A stretch of 64,000 nt of DNA from Phycisphaerae bacterium (GTDB taxonomy: Bacteria; Planctomycetota; Phycisphaerae; SM23-33). The notes below the pieces were generated by a model. The model made no database searches and was not told where the DNA came from. It saw only the letters and a list, made by a program, of their open reading frames with translations. Of this stretch, positions 56,160-63,404 are shown piece by piece. Position 1 is the first letter of the stretch; each line of letters opens with the position of its first letter. The position numbers and the translations under genes were made by a program. The stretch spans positions 1 to 64,000 of the forward strand of contig DRGC01000062.1 of assembly GCA_011050235.1 (NCBI GenBank), read 5' to 3'.

Positions 56160-58298
56160 CTAGATTTCCGAAACCTGCCTGCCGCCATTCTTGCCAGCTT
56201 TGATCGCCCGGTAGAAGCACCATATCAGCCCGATGACCAGCATGGCGATCATCAAGGCCAGGACAACGTGGCCAGGCGCCGATAGCTCCTGGGGCGCGGC
56301 GGGCGCTGTTTCGGATGTCTTTGTGGCGGCTGCGATGGGGTTGAGAGCAACCAGGCAATAAAGGATGAGCCCGAAAGCTGAGCCAAGCGTCAGCACGCCT
56401 ACGCCGGCCGACAGGCGGGCCAGGCTGCTCGGACGGCGATCGGCCTTTTCGGCGCGGCTTACGGTTCGCCCGCCAAGCAAGATGACGACCACGGTCAGGA
56501 CTGCGACGATGGCCGGAGTCAGGGATATCGTGGCGACGTTAAGGCCCAGGAACGTGTGGGATCCTGACTCCGTCGGGATCCCCCCGGCCGACAGCATGCG
56601 TGCGACCGTACACGCGACCCCGCCGATAGCGACGACAAGCAGCCCTGTAGCGACCATGCCCCGCCGCCGGCCCACGCTTTGTTGCCCAATATGCTCGGCG
56701 TGGGCGTTCGCGCCGGCCGATCGAATGACGCTCAGGATCACGGCTAAGACCGGAATCGCGCCGGCGATTAACAGGGCGACGAATTTCGTTGGATCGAGTT
56801 CGCCGGTCTCGGGATTATGGATCAGGCCGCCTGCCTTGGTAAGTTCCTCCATGATGGACCATGCGAACAGCGCGGAGAGTATGATCGGAGCGAAATACCG
56901 GATGATCCAATCCCACCAGACGCCGAGCTTCCAGTCGCTGCGCTCGTTGGCGTGTTCTCGCAGGCGGCCGATGCGATAGGCCCAGCCGACGACGACGGCT
57001 TCGAGCAGGCCAAGCAGGACGATGCCGCCCCACGGGTTGTTGATGAACTCATCGATCTGCCCCAGCCATGCCAGTCCGCCGCGCGTGCAGTAGACCAGGC
57101 CCACGGCAAAGCCCACCACCGTCATCCCAATCAGCGTCCTGCCGCGACGCCAGCCGGTCTTGTCCACAATGGACGCCAGCACGCTCTCGGTGATGCTGAA
57201 GGCCGAGTCGATCCCCAACGTCAGCAGCGCGATGAAGAAAACTGCCCCGAACCACGCGGCATATGGCAGTTGGGCCAACGCATAAGGGAATGCAACAAAC
57301 GCCAACCCCGCATCCTTTATGGCAACATCCTCTACGGGCACGGGATTGCCGGCCTGCTGTGTCGCGAACGCCATCGCGCCGAGCGTTGCGAAGACGGCGA
57401 TTCCGGCCATGAAGCTCGTGGCGACATCGGCCAGGCCGATGATGGTCGCGTTATTGTTGATGTCGCTCTTGCGGTGAAGGAAGCTGGCGTAGGTGATCAT
57501 CACGCCGAAGGCCAGACTCATCGAGAAGAACATTTGCCCGAACGCCCATCGCCACGTGTCGGGGCTGGCTAGCTTCTCCCATGTTGGATGCAGGAAGAAG
57601 TTCAGTCCTTGGGTCGCACCGGGAAGGGTCAGCCCGCGGACCATCAGGATCAGCAGCATGATCCACGGCAGGGGGACGGTCCAGAGGACGACTTTGGACA
57701 CCAACCGGACCCCCTTGAAAATGCACAGGTACATGGCTACCCACGTCACGGCCAAGGCGATCACAATCGGCGTAACGAACCCTCCCAGAGCGTGGGGCTT
57801 TGTTCCCGCAGCAAGTTCTGCCGGGGTCCACCTGTTCAGGAAGGTGTACTTAAAGAAATCGGCGGCCTTGCCGACCCCCGCAGCGCCTTCAGCCGCCCAC
57901 GGAAGCTTGCCGCCGTCGAAGATACCTTGCACGCAGAACACCAGGAAGTTTCCGCAATAGGCCAAGATCACCGGATAGTAGGTGATGATGACGAACCCCA
58001 GCAGAATGCCCCACCAGCCGATCGGCTCGGTCTTGCGATTGATGGCGCGGAAGGCGTTGGGGGCGGCCCTTTGCGTCATGTGGCCCAGGGACAGTTCCAG
58101 GATCAGCAGCGGTATGCCGATGGCGACCATGGCAAAGATGTAAGGGATTAGGAATGCACCGCCCCCGTGGGCGTAGACCTTGTAGGTGAACCCCCACAGG
58201 TTGCCCAGCCCCACGGCCGACCCGACGGCGGCCAGGACAAAGCCGGTCCGCGACCCCCAGTTCTCTCGCTGCGAGTCCAGAAGCGGGCTCTCTGACAT
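56160..58298 (-). CDS. Sodium:neurotransmitter symporter family transporter
   Basis: 712 residues, longer than typical bacterial SNF members (about 450-550). It opens with the family signature WGSRTGFVLAAVGSAVGLGNLWGF (sodium-binding), then GGGAFLIPYIFAMVAIGIPLL and roughly eleven to twelve helices. The extra C-terminal 180 residues contain further helices (ATGLLVVAIGGVACTVARML). These are LeuT-fold Na+-coupled amino-acid importers; the substrate is unknown. It is convergent with smpB and divergent from ssrA. Confidence 0.9.
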   Translation of the reverse strand: MSESPLLDSQRENWGSRTGFVLAAVGSAVGLGNLWGFTYKVYAHGGGAFLIPYIFAMVAIGIPLLILELSLGHMTQRAAPNAFRAINRKTEPIGWWGILLGFVIITYYPVILAYCGNFLVFCVQGIFDGGKLPWAAEGAAGVGKAADFFKYTFLNRWTPAELAAGTKPHALGGFVTPIVIALAVTWVAMYLCIFKGVRLVSKVVLWTVPLPWIMLLILMVRGLTLPGATQGLNFFLHPTWEKLASPDTWRWAFGQMFFSMSLAFGVMITYASFLHRKSDINNNATIIGLADVATSFMAGIAVFATLGAMAFATQQAGNPVPVEDVAIKDAGLAFVAFPYALAQLPYAAWFGAVFFIALLTLGIDSAFSITESVLASIVDKTGWRRGRTLIGMTVVGFAVGLVYCTRGGLAWLGQIDEFINNPWGGIVLLGLLEAVVVGWAYRIGRLREHANERSDWKLGVWWDWIIRYFAPIILSALFAWSIMEELTKAGGLIHNPETGELDPTKFVALLIAGAIPVLAVILSVIRSAGANAHAEHIGQQSVGRRRGMVATGLLVVAIGGVACTVARMLSAGGIPTESGSHTFLGLNVATISLTPAIVAVLTVVVILLGGRTVSRAEKADRRPSSLARLSAGVGVLTLGSAFGLILYCLVALNPIAAATKTSETAPAAPQELSAPGHVVLALMIAMLVIGLIWCFYRAIKAGKNGGRQVSEI

Positions 58299-58435
58299 GA
58301 CGGGATTCCTTTGGCTGCGATAAGGCTACTTAAGCGAGTGGGTATATTGGCTAAGACCGGCCGGCGAGACAACTATTTCTTGGTCCATGGGTTGACGAAG
58401 GGATGCGAATACCGTTCCCGGAGGCGGCGTTTCAG

Positions 58436-58465
58436 TTCGCACCCCGGCCCGGCCGATGTTATAAT
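58436..58465 (+). promoter_or_regulatory. Promoter of ssrA
   Basis: A consensus -10 TATAAT at 58460-58465 and a partial -35 TTCGCA at 58436-58441 with 18-bp spacing. The mature tmRNA 5' end is 30 bases downstream, leaving a short leader for RNase P. Confidence 0.65.
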
Positions 58466-58494
58466 AAGGGTGAGCAAGATGCTTTGACTTTGCC

Positions 58495-58849
58495 GGGGGC
58501 GAACTGGATTCGACCGGGCGAGTTGAGGCGTCGGTGGCGTGCCCAGGTTCCAAGGAGGCCTGGTAAAACACCTTGGGTAACTTTTTACTTGCCAACACTG
58601 ATTTGGCACTGGCTGCTTAATCTTAAGTAGCCCGCCTGCGGCTTCTTGCCCGTGAGGGGCCGCAAGGCGACGAAAAGCGGGCTTGCTGGTCGGGAGTGGT
58701 GCGGTTACCCGGCCGGGACTTTGGTCGCACTGGCTGAGCCTGGACCGTGTCGCTGCGGGCCTTGCTCGGCGAGATTAAACCAGCGACTATGCACGTAGAG
58801 GCCGGCGCTGAAACGTCACGGGACGCGGGTTCGATTCCCGCCGCCTCCA
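58495..58849 (+). ncRNA. ssrA: Transfer-messenger RNA (tmRNA)
   Basis: The 5' GGGGGCGAACTGGATTCGAC and 3' GGGTTCGATTCCCGCCGCC pair into the tRNA-like domain, with acceptor arms GGGGGCG and CGCCTCC (one G-U) and discriminator A at 58849. Its 355-nt length is standard. The tag frame is 58591-58620: Ala-Asn-Thr-Asp-Leu-Ala-Leu-Ala-Ala then TAA. The resume codon is placed at GCC 58591 because TTACTT upstream resembles the usual TTAGTC context; the ALAA end is certain from the sequence. CCA is not encoded. SmpB is encoded at 55659-56144. Confidence 0.95.
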
Positions 58850-58936
58850 CTCGATGCGTCCAAGCGGCTCCTCCGGAGCCGTTTGGACTTACTCGTGGCA
58901 AGCCATCTGGCTTGACAGGAGTAACCGCATCGAGTG
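58848..58936. repeat. Nested inverted-repeat (three-way junction) element abutting ssrA
   Basis: An outer perfect 11-bp pair, CACTCGATGCG (58848-58858) and CGCATCGAGTG (58926-58936), encloses two hairpins: a 14-bp stem with a 3-base loop at 58858-58888 (13 of 14 paired) and TTACTC/GAGTAA around CAAGCC/GGCTTG at 58889-58924. The left arm overlaps the last two bases of tmRNA. The first inner hairpin could also act as the ssrA terminator. A GIY-YIG nuclease gene follows. Confidence 0.8.
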
Positions 58937-59000
58937 TCCTGAGCGCAGCGGCCGAAGGTCGCCCAGTCGAAGGGCATTTTGCCCCGGGGACGGAACCGTC

Positions 59001-59387
59001 TTGGACACATTCTTCCTCTACATCCTCCGTTGTGCAGACGGCTCCTACTATGTCGGCTCGACGTCCGACCCGGTTGCCCGCCTTGAGGCACACAATGCCG
59101 GCCGAGGCCCGCGGTACACAGCCTGTCGGCGGCCGGTCGAGCTTGTTCACTCCGAGCCGTTTGAAACCATGGAGTCGGCCCGCCATCGGGAAGCCCAGCT
59201 CAAGAAGTGGTCGCGGGCCAAGAAGGAAGCCCTGATCGCCGGGGACAGAGAGCGGCTCCACGAACTGAGCCGGCGCCGCAGCCCGTCGGGAATGGCACGT
59301 CGCCAACCGGTACGCCGTTGCCTTCGAGACCGACCTCAAGACCCAGTCCGGCCACGCCTTCGCCAACCGCCACTTCTGGTAACGTGA
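59001..59387 (+). CDS. GIY-YIG nuclease domain protein
   Basis: 128 residues from TTG 59001; no ATG is available at the start of the domain. The domain is FFLYILRCADGSYYVGST (GIY-YIG as LYI and YYVG), then the Arg in PVARLEAHN and RHREAQLKKWSRAKKEALI, typical of the YhbQ-like branch. These nucleases cut DNA with one metal ion, often as parts of mobile or REP-like elements. The C-terminal half past about residue 85 is compositionally unlike the family and reads across a second GIY-YIG tail in another frame, so this end is probably disrupted. Confidence 0.7.
   Translation: MDTFFLYILRCADGSYYVGSTSDPVARLEAHNAGRGPRYTACRRPVELVHSEPFETMESARHREAQLKKWSRAKKEALIAGDRERLHELSRRRSPSGMARRQPVRRCLRDRPQDPVRPRLRQPPLLVT
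59290..59382 (+). pseudogene. C-terminal tail of a second GIY-YIG protein
   Basis: In a different frame from the gene it overlaps, 59290-59382 reads EWHVANRYAVAFETDLKTQS then GHAFANRHFW and stop. The ending LK-x-x-SGHAFANRHFW resembles the C-terminus of another GIY-YIG subfamily (the K-S-x-SGRAFAKRxx type). A shortened second copy of the final codons recurs at 59436-59457 (CCAACCGCCACGTCTGGTGA). So pieces of at least two nucleases lie in tandem. Confidence 0.55.
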
Positions 59388-59522
59388 TCCCCGGCCCAGC
59401 CCTGCGTAGCTCGGCGGAAGAGCGAGCAAAGCAGGGCCAACCGCCACGTCTGGTGAGGTGGCCCACTACGGCTACCGTTGCGATCTACCTTAATCCGGTT
59501 AGCGTCCCTCTATTATCCTGAG

Positions 59523-59528
59523 TATAAT
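59523..59528 (+). promoter_or_regulatory. -10 element for the OmpH-like gene
   Basis: A consensus TATAAT, 82 bp before the ATG at 59610. The -35 (TTAGCG at 59499-59504, 18-bp spacing) is weak. Confidence 0.5.
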
Positions 59529-59609
59529 TCTGACAGCATGTCCGGCCCCGACGTATGGGTTGCCAACGGTTAACTTGTTCGAGGTTCTTGCAGAAAGGTT
59601 TGGTGGGTG

Positions 59610-60281
59610 ATGCTTAAACGAGTGTTGGTATCGGCCCTAGTAGCCGGAGCAATGGTATTCGCCGGATGCGGCGACAAGAGCGATGGCGGCGCATCGTCGT
59701 CTGGGCGAGTGGCCGTCGTCGACCTGAACAAGATCCTCGAAGATATCGGCCAGAGGGCCAGGATCGAAGAGGCCTCGCAGGTCCGCCAGCGGAATCTGGA
59801 GTTGTCCGTGCGTGTTCTGGAGCAGAACGCGCAGGCCAAACTGATATCGCTGGTCGAGGAAGTCGGCGAGAGGCCGAAAATGGCGGGCTACGAGCCCACA
59901 GATGCCGAGAAGAAGCGCATCGATGAGTGGGTTGCCAAGATGCAGAATCTCGAACGAGCGCGCCTGGATGCGGGCAACAAGATTCGCCAGGCCTTCAACC
60001 AGCAGCGTCAGGCCAATCAGCAGGTTATTCGCGCCGAGATCACAGAGATGCGCGACAGGATCAGCCCTCTGGCCCAGCGAATCGCCAGAGAGAGGGGGTT
60101 GGATATAGTCATAGATAAATCGTCAGTGCTGGCCCATGACAGCGCGATCGACATTACCGTCGCAGTGTTCGAGGAAGTCAACGAACTGCTCAAGGCGGGC
60201 GAGTTCCCGACGGTGACGGTCCCCGAGTTGTTGCAAGTGGTCCGCCAGCCGACGACGGATCCGGCCCCCGAGACGCCGTAA
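59610..60281 (+). CDS. OmpH/Skp-like periplasmic lipoprotein
   Basis: 223 residues from ATG 59610. Signal peptide with lipobox VFAGC. GRVAVVDLNKILEDIGQRA opens the Skp-like domain, a long helical region (about 50-160) forms the tentacles, and GLDIVIDKSSVLAHDSAIDIT closes it. Skp-like chaperones hold unfolded outer-membrane proteins in the periplasm. It sits alone, without bamA beside it, and carries a lipid anchor, unlike soluble E. coli Skp. Confidence 0.78.
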   Translation: MLKRVLVSALVAGAMVFAGCGDKSDGGASSSGRVAVVDLNKILEDIGQRARIEEASQVRQRNLELSVRVLEQNAQAKLISLVEEVGERPKMAGYEPTDAEKKRIDEWVAKMQNLERARLDAGNKIRQAFNQQRQANQQVIRAEITEMRDRISPLAQRIARERGLDIVIDKSSVLAHDSAIDITVAVFEEVNELLKAGEFPTVTVPELLQVVRQPTTDPAPETP

Positions 60282-60311
60282 AGCAGTAGTCTTCAACGCG
60301 AACGTCTTCGC

Positions 60312-60446
60312 CTAACGGCGACGCCGTCTCAGGACGGCCAGGCCGCCCAGGGCCAGCAGGCTCATCGTCGCCGGTTCGGGGACGGTGGATAGGCTTACGT
60401 CGTTGCCGCTGCCGGCGGTGTATGAGATGAACAGGTCAACGCCGTC
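60312..60446 (-). pseudogene. PEP-CTERM protein C-terminal remnant
   Basis: On the minus strand the last about 45 residues read DLFISYTAGSGNDVSLSTV then PEPATMSLLALGGLAVL and RRRRR before TAG. GSGNDVSL followed by VPEPAT is a typical end of large PEP-CTERM proteins. Above 60446 the frame is open but is the antisense of a glycyl-radical enzyme fragment, so the rest of the gene is missing. Confidence 0.7.
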
Positions 60447-60596
60447 GACAACGCCGACCTCCGCGACGCACAGGAACATCCCGACCAGTACCGCGACCTG
60501 GTGGTCCGCGTTGCCGGCTATTCCGACTACTTCGTCAACCTGGCAGAGAACATCCAGAACGAGGTCATCGCCCGCTCCGAGTTCAACGTCGTCTGA
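60426..60596 (+). pseudogene. Glycyl radical enzyme C-terminal remnant
   Basis: On the plus strand DEQVNAVDNADLRDAQEH, then YRDLVVRVAGYSDYFVNL and IQNEVIARSEF end at TGA 60594-60596. This is the end of pyruvate formate-lyase/glycerol dehydratase-type enzymes; RVAGYS holds the radical-bearing Gly. An in-frame stop (TGA 60423-60425) lies just upstream and no other part of the enzyme is present. It overlaps the opposite-strand PEP-CTERM remnant, marking a rearrangement junction. No activase gene is in the window. Confidence 0.75.
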
Positions 60597-60641
60597 CGAT
60601 ACAAGGCCATCCACCGTCTGCTTGAGGTCGACGGGGATTGA

Positions 60642-60670
60642 TCGGGACATAAATGGTAACCGTCCCGATT
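60642..60670. repeat. 8-bp inverted repeat hairpin
   Basis: ATCGGGAC (60642-60649) and GTCCCGAT (60663-60670) form a perfect stem with a 13-base loop containing ATAAATGGTAACC. It lies just after the glycyl-radical remnant. Confidence 0.55.
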
Positions 60671-60749
60671 AGCGCTCACTATCGGCCGCGAGAGTCGTTG
60701 ACGCTGGCTGAGTACGTGAACCGCAGACGCAATGGAAGTGTGTAATCAA

Positions 60750-60800
60750 GCCTTCCACTTGACGGGGATTCCGCTGCGCTCCATCCCCGCAAGTGAAGGC
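60750..60800. repeat. Stem-loop repeat upstream of the metallopeptidase
   Basis: GCCTTCCACTTG (60750-60761) pairs with CAAGTGAAGGC (60790-60800) with one bulge, and CGGGGAT with ATCCCCG inside it, giving about 18 paired bases. It looks like a REP-type extragenic palindrome and lies 37 bp before the metallopeptidase start. Confidence 0.6.
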
Positions 60801-60836
60801 AACGTTGGCATCCAGAGAGGATGGGATCACTCGGCC

Positions 60837-61985
60837 ATGATGACTGCTGAAGAGTATGTAAGACAACTTGAGGCCGAGCACGACATGGACTTGCTTGATG
60901 TGGTCGGGCGGTCTGAGGAGTTCGTGGGGGCCTCCTTGGAAACCGACAGGCTTTTCGGTGTTGACAGATCCCAACACCCAGATGGCCCCGGTCCCAGCGC
61001 AGCAGGCTATTCCTTCGTTGAGGGAACGCGCAAGGCTGCTGCCGAGTACAGGGATGACCTCATGTCTGTGATGAAGTATTATGCCATGCTGGCTTTCTCC
61101 TCTCCAGTGTTCGGTTTCATTCCCCTGCTGGAATTCAATGCCTTCGCAACCCGAGCTCCAAATGGTGAAGCAGTTTGTGTTTTGGACAATTTCCTCTTCA
61201 ACTACTTTCACTACACTTCCATTGCACTATCGGAGTGCACGATACGGGGTGAAGACGGTCCGCCACCGACGGACCAGAAGGAGGCCCTGTTGTACGGGAT
61301 GTTCGCTACCTTTTGGTTCTGCGGAATGGATGATCCGGAGTGTGTCCGCTATTTGCGCTCTGAGAGAAAGAGGCCCTTCTCAGTCGATCCCGACCGCGTC
61401 TGGTTTGCTGGGTGTATGTCGGAAGCGATGCTGATCTTTGTCCTGGCGCATGAATTGGCACACCATTCCCTTGGGCATCTTAACCAACTACAGCCAAGAA
61501 AGCTCTTCCGGAAGAAAGGGGCCGAGCCGCTCTATGTCTATAGCCGTTCTCAGCAGGAGGAGTTTGCGGCTGACTCCTGCGGTCTTCGGACCTTCTTGGG
61601 ATACATGCAGGGCGATGCTCCGCTGATTCGATGCCAGAAGGGGCTCGCACTGCCACACGCTGCCACCCAGTGCGCGCCGCTTCTCTTTTTCGATCTTCTT
61701 GCCATCGCAGAGGAGGCCGTGCTTCCTGCTATTATCCCAGACTGCGCGGTCTCTCGTTCCCATCCGCCAGCGCGCGATCGAGCCATTGTGGCTAGAAAAG
61801 ACCTCGAAGCACGGTGTGCGTCTGACGCACTGTCCTACTACAATCAAGCGGCACTACCATTCGTCGAGGAACTGGGGGACATTGTGGTGGAAACCTTGAC
61901 GCGGATGGCGGAGCAAGCGCGAGCCAGAAATCAGTGCCGACAACCGGGTGGAGGCGACGCGGAGGACCGCGCGCCTCACCCGTGA
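60837..61985 (+). CDS. M48-like zinc metallopeptidase, probably acquired
   Basis: 382 residues from ATG 60837 (ATG 60840 also possible). The zinc site is HELAH at 205-209 in FVLAHELAHHSLGH, with the third ligand plausible in EEFAAD (241-246), the HExxH + ExxA(D) pattern of M48-type peptidases. The usual hydrophobic helices of membrane M48 enzymes are not evident, so it may be cytosolic. Codon and base use are visibly less GC-rich than neighbours, suggesting transfer. It sits among repeats and gene remnants. Confidence 0.65.
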   Translation: MMTAEEYVRQLEAEHDMDLLDVVGRSEEFVGASLETDRLFGVDRSQHPDGPGPSAAGYSFVEGTRKAAAEYRDDLMSVMKYYAMLAFSSPVFGFIPLLEFNAFATRAPNGEAVCVLDNFLFNYFHYTSIALSECTIRGEDGPPPTDQKEALLYGMFATFWFCGMDDPECVRYLRSERKRPFSVDPDRVWFAGCMSEAMLIFVLAHELAHHSLGHLNQLQPRKLFRKKGAEPLYVYSRSQQEEFAADSCGLRTFLGYMQGDAPLIRCQKGLALPHAATQCAPLLFFDLLAIAEEAVLPAIIPDCAVSRSHPPARDRAIVARKDLEARCASDALSYYNQAALPFVEELGDIVVETLTRMAEQARARNQCRQPGGGDAEDRAPHP

Positions 61986-61987
61986 CG

Positions 61988-62278
61988 TCAGCCTCTTCGC
62001 CACCACCTCTTCCTCTGCTGCCGCCAATCCGCTGGTAGGTCTTTCTGCAGTCTTCGCAGGCTCCCCCCCCCGGCTCCTTGCCGCGCAGGACGGCCTCGAC
62101 GATGTCCGGCGCGAGGCTGGTCCGGGCGTAGCGTCCGGCCGACGTAGGTGCGGTCGACGCCCACAGCCTGGGCGAGGTCTTCGATGCTGGGATGTTCGCC
62201 TGACTCGAGTTGGTCCTGCCAGTGGTGGGCTTTGGCGATGGCCTCGATGAGGGCCCGGTTGACGTTTCGCTGGGGTGT
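61988..62278 (-). pseudogene. Frameshifted recombinase-associated HTH protein remnant
   Basis: Three minus-strand frames join into one protein: RALIEAIAKAHHWQDQLESG plus HPSIEDLAQAVGVDRTYVGR, then TSLAPDIVEAVLRGKEPGG, then SLRRLQKDLPADWRQQ to stop at 61990. The HTH (DLAQAVGVDRTYVGR) and SLAPDIVEA segment match the C-terminal part of an HTH family found beside site-specific recombinases in planctomycetes. One indel lies near 62125 and the other in the G run near 62068-62076. No recombinase catalytic gene is present here. The N-terminal part is also missing. Confidence 0.7.
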
Positions 62279-62370
62279 TGGCGCGGCGGGGATCCCGCCG
62301 CGGCGGATTTAGCTCTCGGTGCCTGCAATGGGTCTCTTCAGTTTCCAGCAGAGCGGCGGGGGGGCCGGCG

Positions 62371-62458
62371 GCGATTTGTCGCTGGTGCGGAGGTCTTTGG
62401 GCGTTTCTTTGATCGGCTCGCACTGGCGCTCTGCCCTCTAACGCTCTGTCGTTGCGGC
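62371..62458 (-). pseudogene. Duplicate of the DEAD-box helicase C-terminal tail
   Basis: Minus-strand translation gives QRQSVRGQSASASRSKKRP then [11 protein letters not shown], matching the end of the helicase ([29 protein letters not shown]) at 63424-63511. The nucleotide copies are roughly four-fifths identical and in the same orientation. It lies immediately downstream of the EamA gene, with no other part of the helicase. Confidence 0.75.
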
Positions 62459-62471
62459 CCGCGCCGGTTGG

Positions 62472-63404
62472 TCAGGACGGCTTCCGCTCTGCGAGGCGGA
62501 TGGTTTCGAGGAGGATGCAGGCGAGGATGATGCACCCGCCGATGGTGGTGCGGAGACTGATGGTCTCGGTGAACAGCAGGTACCCCCAGAAGGCGCCGTA
62601 GACCACCTGCATCAACGAGAGGATGCCAACCGTCTTGGCGCTGAGGTGTCGCAGCCCGGCGGCATAGAGCGATTGGGGCAGGGCGGTGAAGACGACACCC
62701 AGCGCTACCAGCAATCCGATGGCGCGGACGGAGTAGGGCTCGGCCGTGGTGGGGATAAAAGGCAGTAGGCACAAACACGTGATCAACGTCTGCCAGAACA
62801 TCAGCGTCGAGCCGCTGTAGCCCTTGGCGTACTTGCGGATGACGATGTTTCGGGAGGCGAACAGCGCCCCCGACACCACCGCCAGCACGACGGCAATCGT
62901 GGCCGGACTGTCGAAGCTTATCCTAGGCAGCGCGATACGCACGCCGCCCAGCACGATCGCAAATGCGGCCGGGCCCTCGGAGCTTGACACGGGCAGCATG
63001 ATGAGCACACCGACCAGCACGACGACAGCCAGCACGACATCCATCAGCCGGGGGCGCTTGCCGAACGCCAGAGGCTCGGCGATTGCGGTCAGCGCGGGGT
63101 AGGTGTTGAGGGCAACGATGACGACGGCGGCATCCGCCAGTTGCAAGGCAGTGAAGAGCGTTACCCAGTGGACACACATCAGCACGCCCAGCACGCCCAT
63201 TACCCAATAGTCTTTGGGGCGCTTGACGCCGAGGGGGCCGCCGGTGGCCTTGAGGAAGATCGTCAGCACCGCCGCCGCGATCAGCGCGCGAAAGCACACG
63301 ATGCCTTCGGGGCTCATCGCGATGCCCTTGGGGAACATCAAGGTCAGCCCCCAGAGAAAGACGGCGGAGTTGACGTGGATCAGGCTGAGCGTCTTGGGCT
63401 TCAT
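62472..63404 (-). CDS. EamA/DMT-family membrane transporter
   Basis: 310 residues, ten hydrophobic helices in two EamA repeats (HVNSAVFLWGLTLMFPKGIAM near the N-terminus; VVYGAFWGYLLFTETISLRT in the second). These drug/metabolite transporters export amino acids or small metabolites; the substrate is unknown. The start ATG overlaps the helicase stop by one base (TGATG), indicating translational coupling. The gene is bracketed by two copies of the helicase C-terminal tail, so it probably moved in by a local duplication or insertion. Confidence 0.88.
   Translation of the reverse strand: MKPKTLSLIHVNSAVFLWGLTLMFPKGIAMSPEGIVCFRALIAAAVLTIFLKATGGPLGVKRPKDYWVMGVLGVLMCVHWVTLFTALQLADAAVVIVALNTYPALTAIAEPLAFGKRPRLMDVVLAVVVLVGVLIMLPVSSSEGPAAFAIVLGGVRIALPRISFDSPATIAVVLAVVSGALFASRNIVIRKYAKGYSGSTLMFWQTLITCLCLLPFIPTTAEPYSVRAIGLLVALGVVFTALPQSLYAAGLRHLSAKTVGILSLMQVVYGAFWGYLLFTETISLRTTIGGCIILACILLETIRLAERKPS

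Noticed and set aside
58403-58630. 75-codon plus-strand frame within ssrA
   Set aside because: It overlaps the tmRNA promoter and mRNA-like domain; the true coding part is the short ALAA tag in another frame.
58848-58936. CRISPR-like or integron attC interpretation of the nested repeat
   Set aside because: There is only one unit, with no spacer array, and the attC core-site sequences are absent.
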